DNA of 64,000 bases from JAIEPW01 sp964406035 (lineage in GTDB: Bacteria > Acidobacteriota > Terriglobia > Bryobacterales > Bryobacteraceae). The notes under the pieces are model-generated. The model saw nothing but the letters and a program-made list of their open reading frames with translations. It was not told where the DNA came from and ran no database searches. The translations under genes were made by a program, and so were the position numbers. The DNA lies in assembly GCA_964406035.1 (NCBI GenBank), contig CAYOQB010000004.1:1-64000 (forward strand). Direction: 5' to 3'. Within the stretch, counting starts at the first letter, position 1; each line of letters starts with the position of its first letter. This document shows positions 26,695 through 37,860 of the stretch, in pieces.

Positions 26695-27963
26695 TCAGCC
26701 GGCGGGCCCGGCGCGCTCGACGTGGAGCTTCATTCCGTCGACTCCGGTAACGCGAACGGCAGTTCCGGCGGGTACGGGCGACGCCGCCTCGGCGTCCCAG
26801 TACTCGCCGCGAATGAATACCTTGCCCTTCGGATCTAGATCGGAGTGCGCTTCGCCAACCTGATTGACCATGCCCGCGTCCGCGGTGATGGACTTGTTGC
26901 GCTGCGCTTTCATCACCAGCGACAGCAGGAACATCGTAATCAAGGAGAAGGGAATTGCCACCGCCAGCGCGGTCTTCCAATGAATCCGGATCTCGGGCGG
27001 GCCTTCAATCAGCAGCACCGCGCCCAAAACCATCGCCACCGCGCCGCCGGCGCCGAGAATGCCGTGCGAGGTGTACTGCGCCTCCAGGAAAAACAGCACG
27101 ACGGCCAGCACCAGCAGCGCCACGCCCAGCGCATTGATCGGCAGCACGCTCAGGGCCGACAGGCCCAGCAGCAGCGCGATGCCGCCCGCCACGCCCGGCA
27201 GCACCAGTCCCGGCGAAGTGAACTCCACGTAGAGACCGAGGATTCCCAGCACCAGCAGAATGAATCCCACATTCGGGTCGGCGATGCGCGAGACGATTTT
27301 CTCCCGCAAGCTCAGCTCAAAGCGCGCGATCTCCGGCGACGCCAGGTTCAGCCGCTGCGTGCTCCCGTCCCAGCGGCGGATCTCCACGCCATTGAGTTTC
27401 CGCAGCAGCTCTTCCTCGCTGGAGGCGATCCACTCGATTAGGTTTTGATCCTTCGCTTCCTTTTCGGTAAACGCGACGGCTTCGCGGACGGTCTTTTCGG
27501 CGAGTTCGGCGTTGCGGCCGCGCTTGGAAACCAGGCTCCGCAGGAAGGCCGCGGTGTCGTTCTCCACCTTGCGGCGCATCACCGGATCCATTTGCTGGCC
27601 CACCAGCACCGGCGACGCCGAGCCGGTGTTGGTGCCCGGCGCCATTGCAGCAATGTCCGCCGCCTGCAGAATGAAGAATCCGGCCGACGCCGCGCGAGCG
27701 CCGCCCGGTCCCACCCAGGCGATCACCGGGACCGGCGACGCGATCAGCTTCTCGCAGATGGCGCGCGTCGCGTCCGACAGGCCGCCCGGCGTATTCAGGC
27801 GCAGCAGCAGCGCCTCGGCGTTGTCCCGCTTGGCGGTTTCCAGCGCGCGGCTGATAATCTCCACGGTGATGGGATGGATCACGCCGTCCACATCCACGGC
27901 GATCACCCTTTGCCCCAACAATTGTGCCGCCGCGAACGCGCCCAGGAGAAGAAGGCGACTCAT
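26695..27963 (-). CDS. NfeD-family membrane serine protease
   Basis: The 422-residue protein has a signal peptide and a ClpP-class periplasmic protease domain with RLNTPGG, the catalytic Ser in GGARAASAGFFI and a downstream Lys region. Four to five membrane helices follow (about 230-370), and a C-terminal OB-fold NfeD domain (VFIRGEYWDAEAASPVPAGTAVRVTGVDG) closes it. These proteases normally partner a stomatin-like protein, which is not in the window. It lies 37 bases downstream of an SDR gene on the same strand. Confidence 0.9.
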   Translation of the reverse strand: MSRLLLLGAFAAAQLLGQRVIAVDVDGVIHPITVEIISRALETAKRDNAEALLLRLNTPGGLSDATRAICEKLIASPVPVIAWVGPGGARAASAGFFILQAADIAAMAPGTNTGSASPVLVGQQMDPVMRRKVENDTAAFLRSLVSKRGRNAELAEKTVREAVAFTEKEAKDQNLIEWIASSEEELLRKLNGVEIRRWDGSTQRLNLASPEIARFELSLREKIVSRIADPNVGFILLVLGILGLYVEFTSPGLVLPGVAGGIALLLGLSALSVLPINALGVALLVLAVVLFFLEAQYTSHGILGAGGAVAMVLGAVLLIEGPPEIRIHWKTALAVAIPFSLITMFLLSLVMKAQRNKSITADAGMVNQVGEAHSDLDPKGKVFIRGEYWDAEAASPVPAGTAVRVTGVDGMKLHVERAGPAG

Positions 27964-28000
27964 GCGACCTCCTTCTCCCAGGGTAGTCCTTCGCTCGACG

Positions 28001-29011
28001 TCAGGAGGCGCGACGCTGGGCCGCGAACAGCGCCATCATCGCCAGCCCCGCGCCAACGGCGATGGCCGCCGTAGTCATGGGCCGCCGCGCCGCCGTCGTG
28101 TACAGGCTCCGTTCGAACACATGCCCCTCGTGCCCCCCGCGCTCGCGAAGATCCTCGGAGGCCTCGTACAGGCTGTCCCCGCGCTCCTCCGCCCAGCTCT
28201 CCTTCTTCTGCTGATCGAACAGCGACCGCTCCATGTACTGATCGGTTAGCCGGGGTGAAATCTTCTCCATCGCGGCGATCAGCTTCGCCGATCCGCCCAC
28301 CATCAGGTCCCGCACCGGATTCTCCGCCGCATGCAGAATCGCGTCGGCCACCAGTTGCGGCGAATACACCGGCGCCGGCAGGTTCGGCTCCGCGTCCATG
28401 TAGTTGCGGGCATGCTGCGGAAACGGCGTATCGATGGACGCCGGTTGCACCAGCGTCACCGATACCGGAGCGCCCTCCTGCTCCAGCTCCATTCGCAGCG
28501 TGTCCGTGTACGCCTTCACCGCGGCTTTGGACGCCGAATACGCGCCCTGCAGCGGAAACGCCCGATCCGACACCACGCTGCCCACGTTGATCAGCGCCCC
28601 GCCGCGCGTCCGCAGATGCTCGAGCGCGACCCGCGATCCCTGCACCACACCCCAAAAGTTGGTCTCGAACAAACGCCGCTGGTCCTCCACGGGAACATCC
28701 AGCGATTTCCCATAGATGGAGACGCCGGCGTTGTTTACCCAGGTGTCGAAGCCGCCGAAACGCCCCCGCGCGGCCTCGGCAACCTTGCGAACTTCACCTT
28801 CCTGACCGACATCCGCGACGACGCACTCCACCTCGCAGCCCGCGCCGCGGAGTTCCTGCTCGATCTGCCGCAACGCGTTCTCGCTCCTGCCGGCCAGCGT
28901 CAGCTTCGCCCCCGCTCGCGCCGCCGCCCGTGCCGTCGCCAGGCCGATGCCGCTCGTGGCCCCTGTGATCACCATCACTTGATCCCTTAAATGCTTGAGA
29001 ACAATATTCAT
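28001..29011 (-). CDS. SDR-family oxidoreductase with C-terminal membrane anchor
   Basis: The 336-residue short-chain dehydrogenase has cofactor loop TGATSGIG, NNAG (WVNNAGVS), Ser in NVGSVVSDR and catalytic YSASK. It is longer than the classical family: after residue ~260 come a helical extension and a hydrophobic C-terminal segment (TTAAIAVGAGLAMMALF) that probably anchors it in the membrane. The ATG at 29,011 has AGGAGG twelve bases upstream. It is divergent from the YihY-family gene and probably cotranscribed with nfeD. Confidence 0.87.
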   Translation of the reverse strand: MNIVLKHLRDQVMVITGATSGIGLATARAAARAGAKLTLAGRSENALRQIEQELRGAGCEVECVVADVGQEGEVRKVAEAARGRFGGFDTWVNNAGVSIYGKSLDVPVEDQRRLFETNFWGVVQGSRVALEHLRTRGGALINVGSVVSDRAFPLQGAYSASKAAVKAYTDTLRMELEQEGAPVSVTLVQPASIDTPFPQHARNYMDAEPNLPAPVYSPQLVADAILHAAENPVRDLMVGGSAKLIAAMEKISPRLTDQYMERSLFDQQKKESWAEERGDSLYEASEDLRERGGHEGHVFERSLYTTAARRPMTTAAIAVGAGLAMMALFAAQRRAS

Positions 29012-29128
29012 AAATTGCCGATACCTCCTGAAATCCACGAATACTCTGCATGGACATCTGCTCACCCTCGGGTGTTACATTCCGCCAACGATTTCCGCGG
29101 CAACCGGATTGCATCACTGGATCTGGTC

Positions 29129-30007
29129 ATGTTGCGCGACTTGTACCCTATGCTGAAGGCGGCCATCACCGACTGGTCCCAGGACGAATCTCCCCGCCTG
29201 GGCGCGGCGCTGGCCTACTACACGCTGTTTTCGCTGGCCCCCCTGCTGGTCATCATCATCGGCATCGCCAGTTGGGTGCTGGGAAGCGATGAAGCCAAGC
29301 AAAGTGTAATCAACCAGGTCTCCAATCTGGCGGGAGCGCAAATCGGGGACACCGTACGCGATATCGTGGAGCACGCTAACAGGCAGCGCGCCGGTGTCAT
29401 CGGCGCCATCGTGGGGTTCGTCACACTCCTCATCGGCGCTTCCGGCGCTTTCGTCGAACTCCAGACCGCCCTGAACCGCATCTGGGAAGCGCCGGAGGCG
29501 CCCAAACAGGGCTGGATGGCTACCGTGAAACGTCGCGCGTTCGCGTTCCTGCTGGTCCTAGCGGCCGGGTTCCTTCTTCTTTTATCCGTCGCGGTCACCA
29601 CCGCGCTCTCCGCCGCCGGAAAGTTCGTCGAGCGGATTCTGCCTGCCCCTGAATTTTTGTTGCAGGGCGCGAACATCCTGATCTCCATTGCCGTGCTTAC
29701 CGTCGTCTTCGCGCTCATCTACCGCTATGTTCCCGACGTGGACATCGCCTGGAGCGACGTCTGGCTCGGCGCCGCCTTTACCGCCACCCTGTTCACCCTC
29801 GGCAAGACGCTGATCTCCCTGTACCTGGGCATGAGCGGCATGACCTCCGCCTTCGGCGCTGCCGGAAGCGTCATCGCACTGCTGGTTTGGATCTACTACT
29901 CCACGCTGATCTTCTTCTTCGGCGCGGAATTCACCCAGGTGTACGCTTGCGAGAAGGGTTCCAAGAGCTTGAGCTGCGGCAAAACACCCACGGAGCAGCC
30001 GGCCTGA
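29129..30007 (+). CDS. YihY/BrkB-family inner-membrane protein
   Basis: The protein is about 290 residues with six transmembrane helices and the family hallmark GAALAYYTLFSLAPLLVI near the N-terminus, then LIGASGAFVELQTALNRIW, WSDVWLGAAFTA and SVIALLVWIYYSTLIFFFGAEFTQVY. The function of this family is unsettled; an old link to RNase BN was withdrawn. Reading frame extends upstream to 28,991, but similarity begins at MLRDLYPMLKAAITDW. Confidence 0.88.
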   Translation: MLRDLYPMLKAAITDWSQDESPRLGAALAYYTLFSLAPLLVIIIGIASWVLGSDEAKQSVINQVSNLAGAQIGDTVRDIVEHANRQRAGVIGAIVGFVTLLIGASGAFVELQTALNRIWEAPEAPKQGWMATVKRRAFAFLLVLAAGFLLLLSVAVTTALSAAGKFVERILPAPEFLLQGANILISIAVLTVVFALIYRYVPDVDIAWSDVWLGAAFTATLFTLGKTLISLYLGMSGMTSAFGAAGSVIALLVWIYYSTLIFFFGAEFTQVYACEKGSKSLSCGKTPTEQPA

Positions 30008-30056
30008 AAACCGTTTCCGCCGAAACCGACGGCTGGTGAGATTCATCTGACCAGAC

Positions 30057-30536
30057 ATGCAGGTTGTGACCGCAGTGATGTCTGCAGTTTTGATGTTGGC
30101 CCCCGACGGGGTCTCCGCTCCGGAATTGAGATTGGACCTGCTGGGCGCGCCTCTGGCCAGGCTCAGCGCCGGCGATCGCCGCGTGCTGGATGAAGCGGTC
30201 GGCTTGATTCGCAAGGGCGATCACACCCTGGCGCTAGCCCGCCTCTCCGCGCTCAAGAACGGAAACCCCGACAATGGCGCGCTCCGCGTGGTCGCTTCGT
30301 ACGCGCTGCTGCAGGCCGGCAATCTGCTCGGCGCCTTCGATGAGGCCCGGAAGGCCGACACGCGCGAGAACACCACCGGCTACATCTGCCTCTTCCTGGG
30401 GAAAGTTGCGCTGCTCACCGGAAACACCGCCGCTTGCGATCGCGAATTGAAGCACCTCTCCAACTCCAAGGACCTGGCTCGCGAGGTGGCCGAACTCCAG
30501 CGGGAACGCCAGGCCGTGTCGCCTGCACGCAAGTAA
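30057..30536 (+). CDS. Small exported TPR-like protein
   Basis: The 159-residue product has a short hydrophobic N-terminus and a helical body that looks like two to three tetratricopeptide units (AVGLIRKGDHTLALARLSAL, NGALRVVASYALLQAGNLLGAF, GYICLFLGKVALLTGN). Such repeats mediate protein contacts. It follows the YihY gene by 49 bases, likely in one unit. No partner can be assigned. Confidence 0.7.
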   Translation: MQVVTAVMSAVLMLAPDGVSAPELRLDLLGAPLARLSAGDRRVLDEAVGLIRKGDHTLALARLSALKNGNPDNGALRVVASYALLQAGNLLGAFDEARKADTRENTTGYICLFLGKVALLTGNTAACDRELKHLSNSKDLAREVAELQRERQAVSPARK

Positions 30537-30567
30537 AAAAGGCAGGCTTCCTTGAAGAAAGCCTGCC
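30535..30567 (-). terminator. Rho-independent terminator
   Basis: On the minus strand a 9-bp stem (GGCAGGCTT/AAGCCTGCC) is followed by six T. It serves the leftward TIGR03437 gene ending at 30,598. The stem begins just past the stop of the rightward TPR-like gene, but that strand lacks a T run. Confidence 0.9.
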
Positions 30568-30597
30568 GTAGGTGAGCACTCGACCGGAGAAAAAGGC

Positions 30598-33096
30598 TCA
30601 GGGTTGCAGCGGCAGGATGCCGGGATTGGAAAACTTCCCGTTCACCCGCACGATGATTGGCGCGACAGCGCCGGTCGGGATCGATGCCGGCAGGCGGAAC
30701 AGGATTGTCTGCGTGCCCACCAGGCCTTCGGCGGCGCCGGCAAACACCGGTTCCACCACCGCGTCCGCCACCAGCACTTCCACCTTGTCGGCCACCACGT
30801 ACTGCTGCGCGTCCGTCACCTGGAATCCATCGATCGCGCGCCGCGTATACGGTCCCAGGCCGTTCGCGTAAATGCGGATCAATTCGCCGCGCCGGGCCGG
30901 ACGCTGCGGCGTTACCTGCGATCCGTCCTCGCGCAACGCGAGCAGGATCTGCCTCCCGTCCGGCATCTGGCTGCCGTAGATCCCCGGAGCATTGCGCGCG
31001 ACCTTGAACTCGCCCGTGACATCCGGCAGCCCCTGCCGCTGGATGCGAAGCTTATAGTCGCCGTCGGCGAGGTCGGAGCTCAATTGCGCGTTGATCTGCT
31101 CCTGCGACACGTAGAGCAGGGGCAGCCAGCGGCCCTCGACTTCCACCGCGGTCCCGGCGATCGATTGCTGCAGCGGATTCGAGCGTCCCGCCTCGAGCCG
31201 CGGCGCAAGATCCTCGCCGAAAATCGAGATGATAGAGCCCGGCGCCACCGCCTTCTCCGGAGTCTCACCCACCGCGTTACGCGTAACCGCCGGCGGGATG
31301 AAGGGAACCTTGTCCATGCCCGCGACCACGACGCGCGCCAGCGACATCCGCACCACGCCGGTCGGCGAGGTGCTCTGAATGTCGCCAGTGAAGCGCCGGA
31401 ACTTCCAGCCCGGCCGCGCTTCCGCGGTCACCGTGACTTCCTGGTTGAGAGGATAGAAGCGATCCGGGCTGGGCGGATCCAGTTGGAAGGTCACGCCTTC
31501 TTCCGGATCGCCGATCGTGATCAGCCGGAATGCCGTGCGGTAGTTCGCGACAAACTCCGCCACGCCGTCACTGAAGCGGTAGTTCTGCGTCGCCGTCGTG
31601 CTGTCGGACCAGGAGACGAACTCGTGCCGCTGGTCTTCGGAAACGGATTGACGCATCGGCGCCATGAAACTGACTTCCGTGCCCGCGCGGCGGTCGATCA
31701 CGCACGGCGATGTGCAATCGGCCCCGTCCACCACCAGCCGCAGCCCCGGAGGATTGGTCTTCACCGTTACCTGTCCCAGCAGTTCAAATCGCGCGGAGAG
31801 GTCGAATACCGCGTCCGGCGAATTCGGCACGGTGATCTCCTGCGTGCGGGCGCCGCCGTTTGACCAGCTTACAAACGTCCAGCGGCGGCCCTGTGCGTCC
31901 ACCGCGGTTTCCGGCGCGGCCACCATCTGCTTGGAATTGGGCGCCCAGACAAAGTTGTTGCCCGGCCAGTTATCGCGCCCGTTAATAGTCAGCTTCAAGC
32001 CCGCCGGCTCGGTGCGGATCGTGGAGCGGATGCCGCGGACGAAACGCGCGGTGATCACCGTCGGCGTCGAAATGTCCCAGTCGGCGACCAGCGTCGCATT
32101 CTGTCCCAGGCCGTTGCTGAACCCGTCGAATACCCAGTCCGCCCGCCCGTTGCGATCCACTTGTGGCGTGGGCGCGCCCACCAGGTGCGAAGAGCCGGGA
32201 ATGAAATCGAACTCGCCATAACAAAGCGGCGGAAGCCCCGGCGGCGCGTTCACCGGAAGCCGCCGGAAATCCGGCTCGCAGGCATCCGCTCCCGGCTGCG
32301 GTCCCGTGGGATTGTCAATCGTCCGGTCCACCGAACTCGTCGGCGTTTCCGTCCGGTCGACGCTCACCTTCAACCCCGGAGGGTCAGTAAGGAACTTCAC
32401 CCGCTTGCCGCGCTCGAAGTGCGCCGCCAGCGTGATCGGCCCGTCGATCCGCAGGTTCAGAAGATATGGGACCGGCGGCCGCCCCGAATAGGACCACCCC
32501 GTGAACACGTATCCGGGGAAGGGAAACGCGTTCAGACGATATTCATTCTCCGTCAGCCAGATCCGCTGGTTGCCGTTGATGTAGCAATTGGGCTCAATCC
32601 AGGCGATGCCGGCCAGAAATTGCGAACCGGGTTCTCCCGGCGCGCCGCCTCCGCCAGCCGCTCCCCCGCAGAACACCGGAGCCAGCTCCGTGTTCAATTG
32701 CGGGTTGCCCAGGATCTGGAAGTTGATGCGGAAGTGCCGCTCCGTCATCGCCGTCAGTGACGTGAGATTTGCGTTGGCCGTGATCACCTGCACGTTCTCG
32801 CACGTCGGGATCAACAGACTCCGGCTGTCCTGCCAGCCACTGAAGAAATAACGGTAGTTCAGGTCCACGCTGCCCTGGTAGCCGTTGCACCCGGTTCCTT
32901 CCGTCAGCGGGAACTCCAGCACGTGCCGCGATCCGACAGGCCAGGAAAACGTGGTCGCGCTCTCGTACAACTGCCCGTCCACATAGAAGCGCGCCCCCTC
33001 GGGGCTCGTCGAAATCCGGGTGCTTACGATCGTCTGCTGCGCCGAAAGGGACCCGGCAGCCATCGCCGCCACCAGTGCCAGTACAAGACGTTTCAT
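30598..33096 (-). CDS. Secreted repeat protein with PEGA-like modules and TIGR03437 C-terminus
   Basis: The 832-residue exported protein has a signal peptide (MKRLVLALVAAMAAGSLSAQ). It contains about six beta modules of PEGA/bacterial-repeat type, each built round a P-x-G-x-x-hydrophobic-V-D/N core (STSPEGARFYVDG, TDPPGLKVSVD, TEPAGLKLTING, TNPPGLRLVVDG). The last ~230 residues form the Solibacter-type TIGR03437 domain, with VAPGSIISIFGEDLAP and VSQEQINAQL. It is probably a surface or matrix protein; no enzymatic motif is seen. The upstream open frame to 33,450 is dropped because the signal peptide defines the start. Confidence 0.85.
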   Translation of the reverse strand: MKRLVLALVAAMAAGSLSAQQTIVSTRISTSPEGARFYVDGQLYESATTFSWPVGSRHVLEFPLTEGTGCNGYQGSVDLNYRYFFSGWQDSRSLLIPTCENVQVITANANLTSLTAMTERHFRINFQILGNPQLNTELAPVFCGGAAGGGGAPGEPGSQFLAGIAWIEPNCYINGNQRIWLTENEYRLNAFPFPGYVFTGWSYSGRPPVPYLLNLRIDGPITLAAHFERGKRVKFLTDPPGLKVSVDRTETPTSSVDRTIDNPTGPQPGADACEPDFRRLPVNAPPGLPPLCYGEFDFIPGSSHLVGAPTPQVDRNGRADWVFDGFSNGLGQNATLVADWDISTPTVITARFVRGIRSTIRTEPAGLKLTINGRDNWPGNNFVWAPNSKQMVAAPETAVDAQGRRWTFVSWSNGGARTQEITVPNSPDAVFDLSARFELLGQVTVKTNPPGLRLVVDGADCTSPCVIDRRAGTEVSFMAPMRQSVSEDQRHEFVSWSDSTTATQNYRFSDGVAEFVANYRTAFRLITIGDPEEGVTFQLDPPSPDRFYPLNQEVTVTAEARPGWKFRRFTGDIQSTSPTGVVRMSLARVVVAGMDKVPFIPPAVTRNAVGETPEKAVAPGSIISIFGEDLAPRLEAGRSNPLQQSIAGTAVEVEGRWLPLLYVSQEQINAQLSSDLADGDYKLRIQRQGLPDVTGEFKVARNAPGIYGSQMPDGRQILLALREDGSQVTPQRPARRGELIRIYANGLGPYTRRAIDGFQVTDAQQYVVADKVEVLVADAVVEPVFAGAAEGLVGTQTILFRLPASIPTGAVAPIIVRVNGKFSNPGILPLQP

Positions 33097-33202
33097 ATGA
33101 TGCCGATACCCCAGGTGTAGAACTTCAGGAACTCTAGTCCTAGCGTTAGATCGGCAGGGGAGCCCGTGACCTTTAGCCGCTCCGGGCAGGCGTCCAAAAC
33201 AC

Positions 33203-33240
33203 AAAAAAACCGGCGGAAGTCCCACTCGGACCGCCGCCGG
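33203..33240 (-). terminator. Rho-independent terminator
   Basis: On the minus strand a GC-rich stem (CCGGCGG/CCGCCGG with further inner pairs) is followed by seven T. It ends the leftward cytochrome/copper-monooxygenase-like gene. Confidence 0.88.
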
Positions 33241-33272
33241 CATCTCACTCCCAAACAGAGGCTTAAGCTGCT

Positions 33273-34634
<1,362 letters not shown>

Positions 34635-34826
34635 ATCGCACCTCCTGATCCGCCCGTTCGCCCAACCCGGCGGACCGTGTTGCCTAAATCATACCTCCGC
34701 CGCTTCTTTGCTGAGCTTAAAGGATTGTCAAGGTGTTGGCCGCCGAATTCGCATGGAGAAACTGCAATCTCTGTGCTATCCTGCTCACACTGTTGAACTT
34801 GAATCTCACTTAGGGGAACACACAAG

Positions 34827-36851
34827 TTGAAGCGCTTCTTGGTCGCGGCCTTCGCCGCGCTGACCGCAATGGGCCAGACCGAATATTCTTTCTCTGACGG
34901 CGGCAGGAAAACCACCTACCAGCTTTCCACCGACGAGGTGTTCACAACGAAGGGCGCTGGCGTGCGCAACGTGCTCCGCCAGGCCGCCTGGGGAGACGGC
35001 GTCGTGAGCGTGATGCGCTCCGCAACCGCGATGAACAGCATCCGCGAGTCCAAAGTTGCCGACCGGAAAGGCATGGCGCCAGTGTTTTACAACCGTGGCG
35101 AGCTGCCGCCGCCCGAGGTGCTCGCGGCCATGCCGGAATCGCAGCGGCTGCAACGAATGGAAGTCGCGCGGCGCACCATGACCGCGAAGCTGCTGGTGAA
35201 GGCCGGAGAAGCACGCTACGGCGAACTGACTTCCACGAAGCCGTCGGGGATGGAGCGGAGCGCCTTGAACGGCTGGACCCTGGTGAGCTATGCCGACCCC
35301 TTCGCGGCTCTGGATGCGGCCGACTGGATGGTCGCGCAAGGCGGTTGGGAGTTCACGCCCGTGTTTGCGCGCGTCCTGAAAGTCCGGCAGGCGTTGCAGC
35401 GCCCAGTGAATGATCCGCTGTATCCCAACCTATGGCACCTGGACGGAGCCGCGCCCCGCAATCTGAACATGAAGGACACCTGGGACACGGTCACCGGCAA
35501 GGGAATCAACATTGCCGTCGTGGACGACGGGCTCGAAGTCGCTCACGAGGATCTCTCAACCAGCGTTTATCCGCTCGCTTCCGGATACCACCGCAACTTC
35601 AAGTCCGACGGCGAGCCGAACGATCCCACGCCGCTGGCCGCGAAAGACAATCACGGCACGAACTGCGCCGGCCTGATCGGCGCTACCGGCTTCAACAGCA
35701 TCGGCCTGACCGGCGTCGCGCCGGAGTCGATGATGATGGGGTTGCGGCTGATCGGCGGCACAACGGCGGAGGATGCCGAGTCCACGGCCATGGGCTGGCA
35801 GCCGGAAGGCCTCATCGTTCACATCTCCAGCAACAGTTGGGGCGCGGCCGACGACGCCAAGGCGGACGGGCGCGACAGCGCCTTGAAGAAAGCCGCGATG
35901 GAAAAGTCGGCAACACAGAACCGCGACGGGCTGGGCACGGTGATCGTCGTTTCCGCCGGCAACGGGCGTTCCGACGGCGACGATTCCAGCTACGACGAGT
36001 TCTCGAGCTCGCCGTTCGCCATGGCGGTCGGCGCTGTGGGCAACGACGGTACGCAGAGCTCCTATTCCGAGAGCGGCCTGAACCTGGCGATCTCGGCCTT
36101 CGGCGGCGAGTTCCAGCCGCCCAATGTCATGTGGACCACGAACAACACCGGCGATGAGGCGTTCGGGTTGAAGAACACCAATTTCCCCAGCACGACGGCG
36201 CCCGTGAACTATACGGACGCCTTCAACGGAACATCCTCGGCGGCTCCGCAGGTGTCGGGCGCAATCGCGCTGATGCTGGAAGCGAATCCCAGGCTGGGCT
36301 ATCGCGACGTGAAAGAGATCCTGTTGAAGACCGCCAGCCGGGAAGGACTGAAGCCCGGCAACGAAGGCGAGACCTTCACCGCCAACGGCGGCGGCTTCAC
36401 TTTCAGCCGGGCCTTCGGCGCAGGCATCCTCAATGTCGCGGACGCGGTGACGACGGCCAAAGACTGGGTCAACCTCGGACCGCTGGTGACCGCGGAAGCT
36501 TCGGCCGAAGGCGGCGCGATCGCCGACGACGGCACGCCTTCCACCGTAGAACTCGACTTGCAATCGGCGAGTATCCGCGTGGAGCACGTGGAGATTACCG
36601 TTACTGTGAAGCACGCCAACCGGGGCGATGTCGGTTTCGCGATCGTGTCGCCAGGCGGCATGACTACGTTTGCCAACAACCGGCCTCCGGACGATGCGGC
36701 GGATTTCACGGACTACACCTTCACGTCGCCCCACTTCTGGGGCGAATCGGCGGCCGGTGTTTGGAAGGTCTCGGCGATCGACGCGCGCGCGAACGAGGTC
36801 AGCGGGAACCTGGTCAGCGTCAAGATCAAGGTTTACGGGACAGCGCAGTAG
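34827..36851 (+). CDS. Secreted subtilisin-like serine protease with proprotein-convertase P domain
   Basis: The 674-residue protein starts with TTG (AGGGG ten bases upstream) and a signal peptide. A prodomain runs to about residue 200. The S8 catalytic triad is visible: Asp near 233 (NIAVVDDGLEVAHEDL), His near 276 (DNHGTNCAG) and Ser near 471 (FNGTSSAAPQVSG), with an oxyanion Asn in HISSNSWG. The last ~125 residues are a P domain (VEHVEITVTVKHANRGDVGF to VSVKIKVYGTAQ), as in kexin/furin-type enzymes, suggesting cleavage after basic residues. A broken copy of the P-domain end lies 1.3 kb downstream. Confidence 0.92.
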   Translation: MKRFLVAAFAALTAMGQTEYSFSDGGRKTTYQLSTDEVFTTKGAGVRNVLRQAAWGDGVVSVMRSATAMNSIRESKVADRKGMAPVFYNRGELPPPEVLAAMPESQRLQRMEVARRTMTAKLLVKAGEARYGELTSTKPSGMERSALNGWTLVSYADPFAALDAADWMVAQGGWEFTPVFARVLKVRQALQRPVNDPLYPNLWHLDGAAPRNLNMKDTWDTVTGKGINIAVVDDGLEVAHEDLSTSVYPLASGYHRNFKSDGEPNDPTPLAAKDNHGTNCAGLIGATGFNSIGLTGVAPESMMMGLRLIGGTTAEDAESTAMGWQPEGLIVHISSNSWGAADDAKADGRDSALKKAAMEKSATQNRDGLGTVIVVSAGNGRSDGDDSSYDEFSSSPFAMAVGAVGNDGTQSSYSESGLNLAISAFGGEFQPPNVMWTTNNTGDEAFGLKNTNFPSTTAPVNYTDAFNGTSSAAPQVSGAIALMLEANPRLGYRDVKEILLKTASREGLKPGNEGETFTANGGGFTFSRAFGAGILNVADAVTTAKDWVNLGPLVTAEASAEGGAIADDGTPSTVELDLQSASIRVEHVEITVTVKHANRGDVGFAIVSPGGMTTFANNRPPDDAADFTDYTFTSPHFWGESAAGVWKVSAIDARANEVSGNLVSVKIKVYGTAQ

Positions 36852-36954
36852 TTGCGGCGGGTTGGTCAGGGTGCGAGGCGCATCGCCAAGCTCCCTCGCA
36901 AAACCAGACGGCTGGGCGGAGACTCAGAGGTCCCCGCCCGCCGCGATTTGCATT

Positions 36955-37860
36955 TTATAGACGGTTTCGGAAGGTCATAAACCACTGCGTATGGCGGGCC
37001 ACGGAACCTGCCCCGTCTCTCGTTAGCAGCATCTGCAGGTGGCGTGCGTGGGCGCGCAGCGCACCGTCGGGGCTTGACGCAGCGCGGGCGAGAACTCCTC
37101 GCACGGCATTGTCACCCTGACCGGCGGCGCCGCCGAGCTCCCGGAACAGCGCGGTGATCTTTGCGTCAGCGGCCGAGTAGTATTCCCGAATGCGGTCTCG
37201 CGATGCGCCCACTGAGCTTCCGTCTTCAAATTCGGCATACAGAACGACGGCCTTGGCTGCGACCGGCGCTTCTTTTCCACTTATTGTGAGCTGCCACTCG
37301 CGCTCACGGAGCAAACCCGGAACAGTTGCCCCGTCCGGAAACGCCCAGCCATCCTCCCGCACTGCAAATCGAATCGCCCCCGATCGAAATTGAAACTCCC
37401 AGCCCCAAACAACCCGTGTCAATGCCGCGGTGCCCTTGTTTCTGATCCGGAGGCGAAGCGTGTCTTCGTAGGCGGCGCTTTCCACCGAAATGGGAGCATA
37501 AGAGTGAACATGGAGTGGTACGGCCCTGCCGCCCGCGAGCCGGAATTCGATCGTGGATACGGTTTGGCCCGGAGATTTGAATAGGATATCCTCGCTGCCA
37601 GGTCCATTCAAACAACTACTTCCGCTGCACTTCAAAGTCACGCAGCTTCGTCCAACGGAGCCTTGTGTCCTGCAGCACGATCCACAATTGAGGCAGCTTC
37701 CGTCATCGCAATTACAGTCTGTTGTGGATCCGCCAATCGTACAACTGCAGCTCAGCGTTATCCCCTCGCCACAACCACTACAGTTCGCCGACGCCGTGCA
37801 GGCCAGGAGCTGACTCGCGGAACAGGCCAGCATCAAGGTCGCCAAAATCCAGCTTTTCAT
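36955..37860 (-). CDS. Secreted protein with Cys-rich N-terminal domain
   Basis: The 301-residue product has a signal peptide and then about 65 residues packed with cysteines (NCSGCGEGITLSCSC, CNCDDGSCLNCGSCC), probably disulfide-bonded outside the cell. The rest is beta-rich up to about residue 230, with a helical C-terminus containing the two conserved-looking segments DAKITALFRELG and RAHARHLQMLL. I do not recognise the family. It converges on the S8 protease gene; codon use is similar to neighbours. Confidence 0.7.
   Translation of the reverse strand: MKSWILATLMLACSASQLLACTASANCSGCGEGITLSCSCTIGGSTTDCNCDDGSCLNCGSCCRTQGSVGRSCVTLKCSGSSCLNGPGSEDILFKSPGQTVSTIEFRLAGGRAVPLHVHSYAPISVESAAYEDTLRLRIRNKGTAALTRVVWGWEFQFRSGAIRFAVREDGWAFPDGATVPGLLREREWQLTISGKEAPVAAKAVVLYAEFEDGSSVGASRDRIREYYSAADAKITALFRELGGAAGQGDNAVRGVLARAASSPDGALRAHARHLQMLLTRDGAGSVARHTQWFMTFRNRL

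Noticed and set aside
33203..33240. Terminator for a rightward gene
   Set aside because: On the plus strand the hairpin is preceded by A and not followed by T, so it works only leftward.
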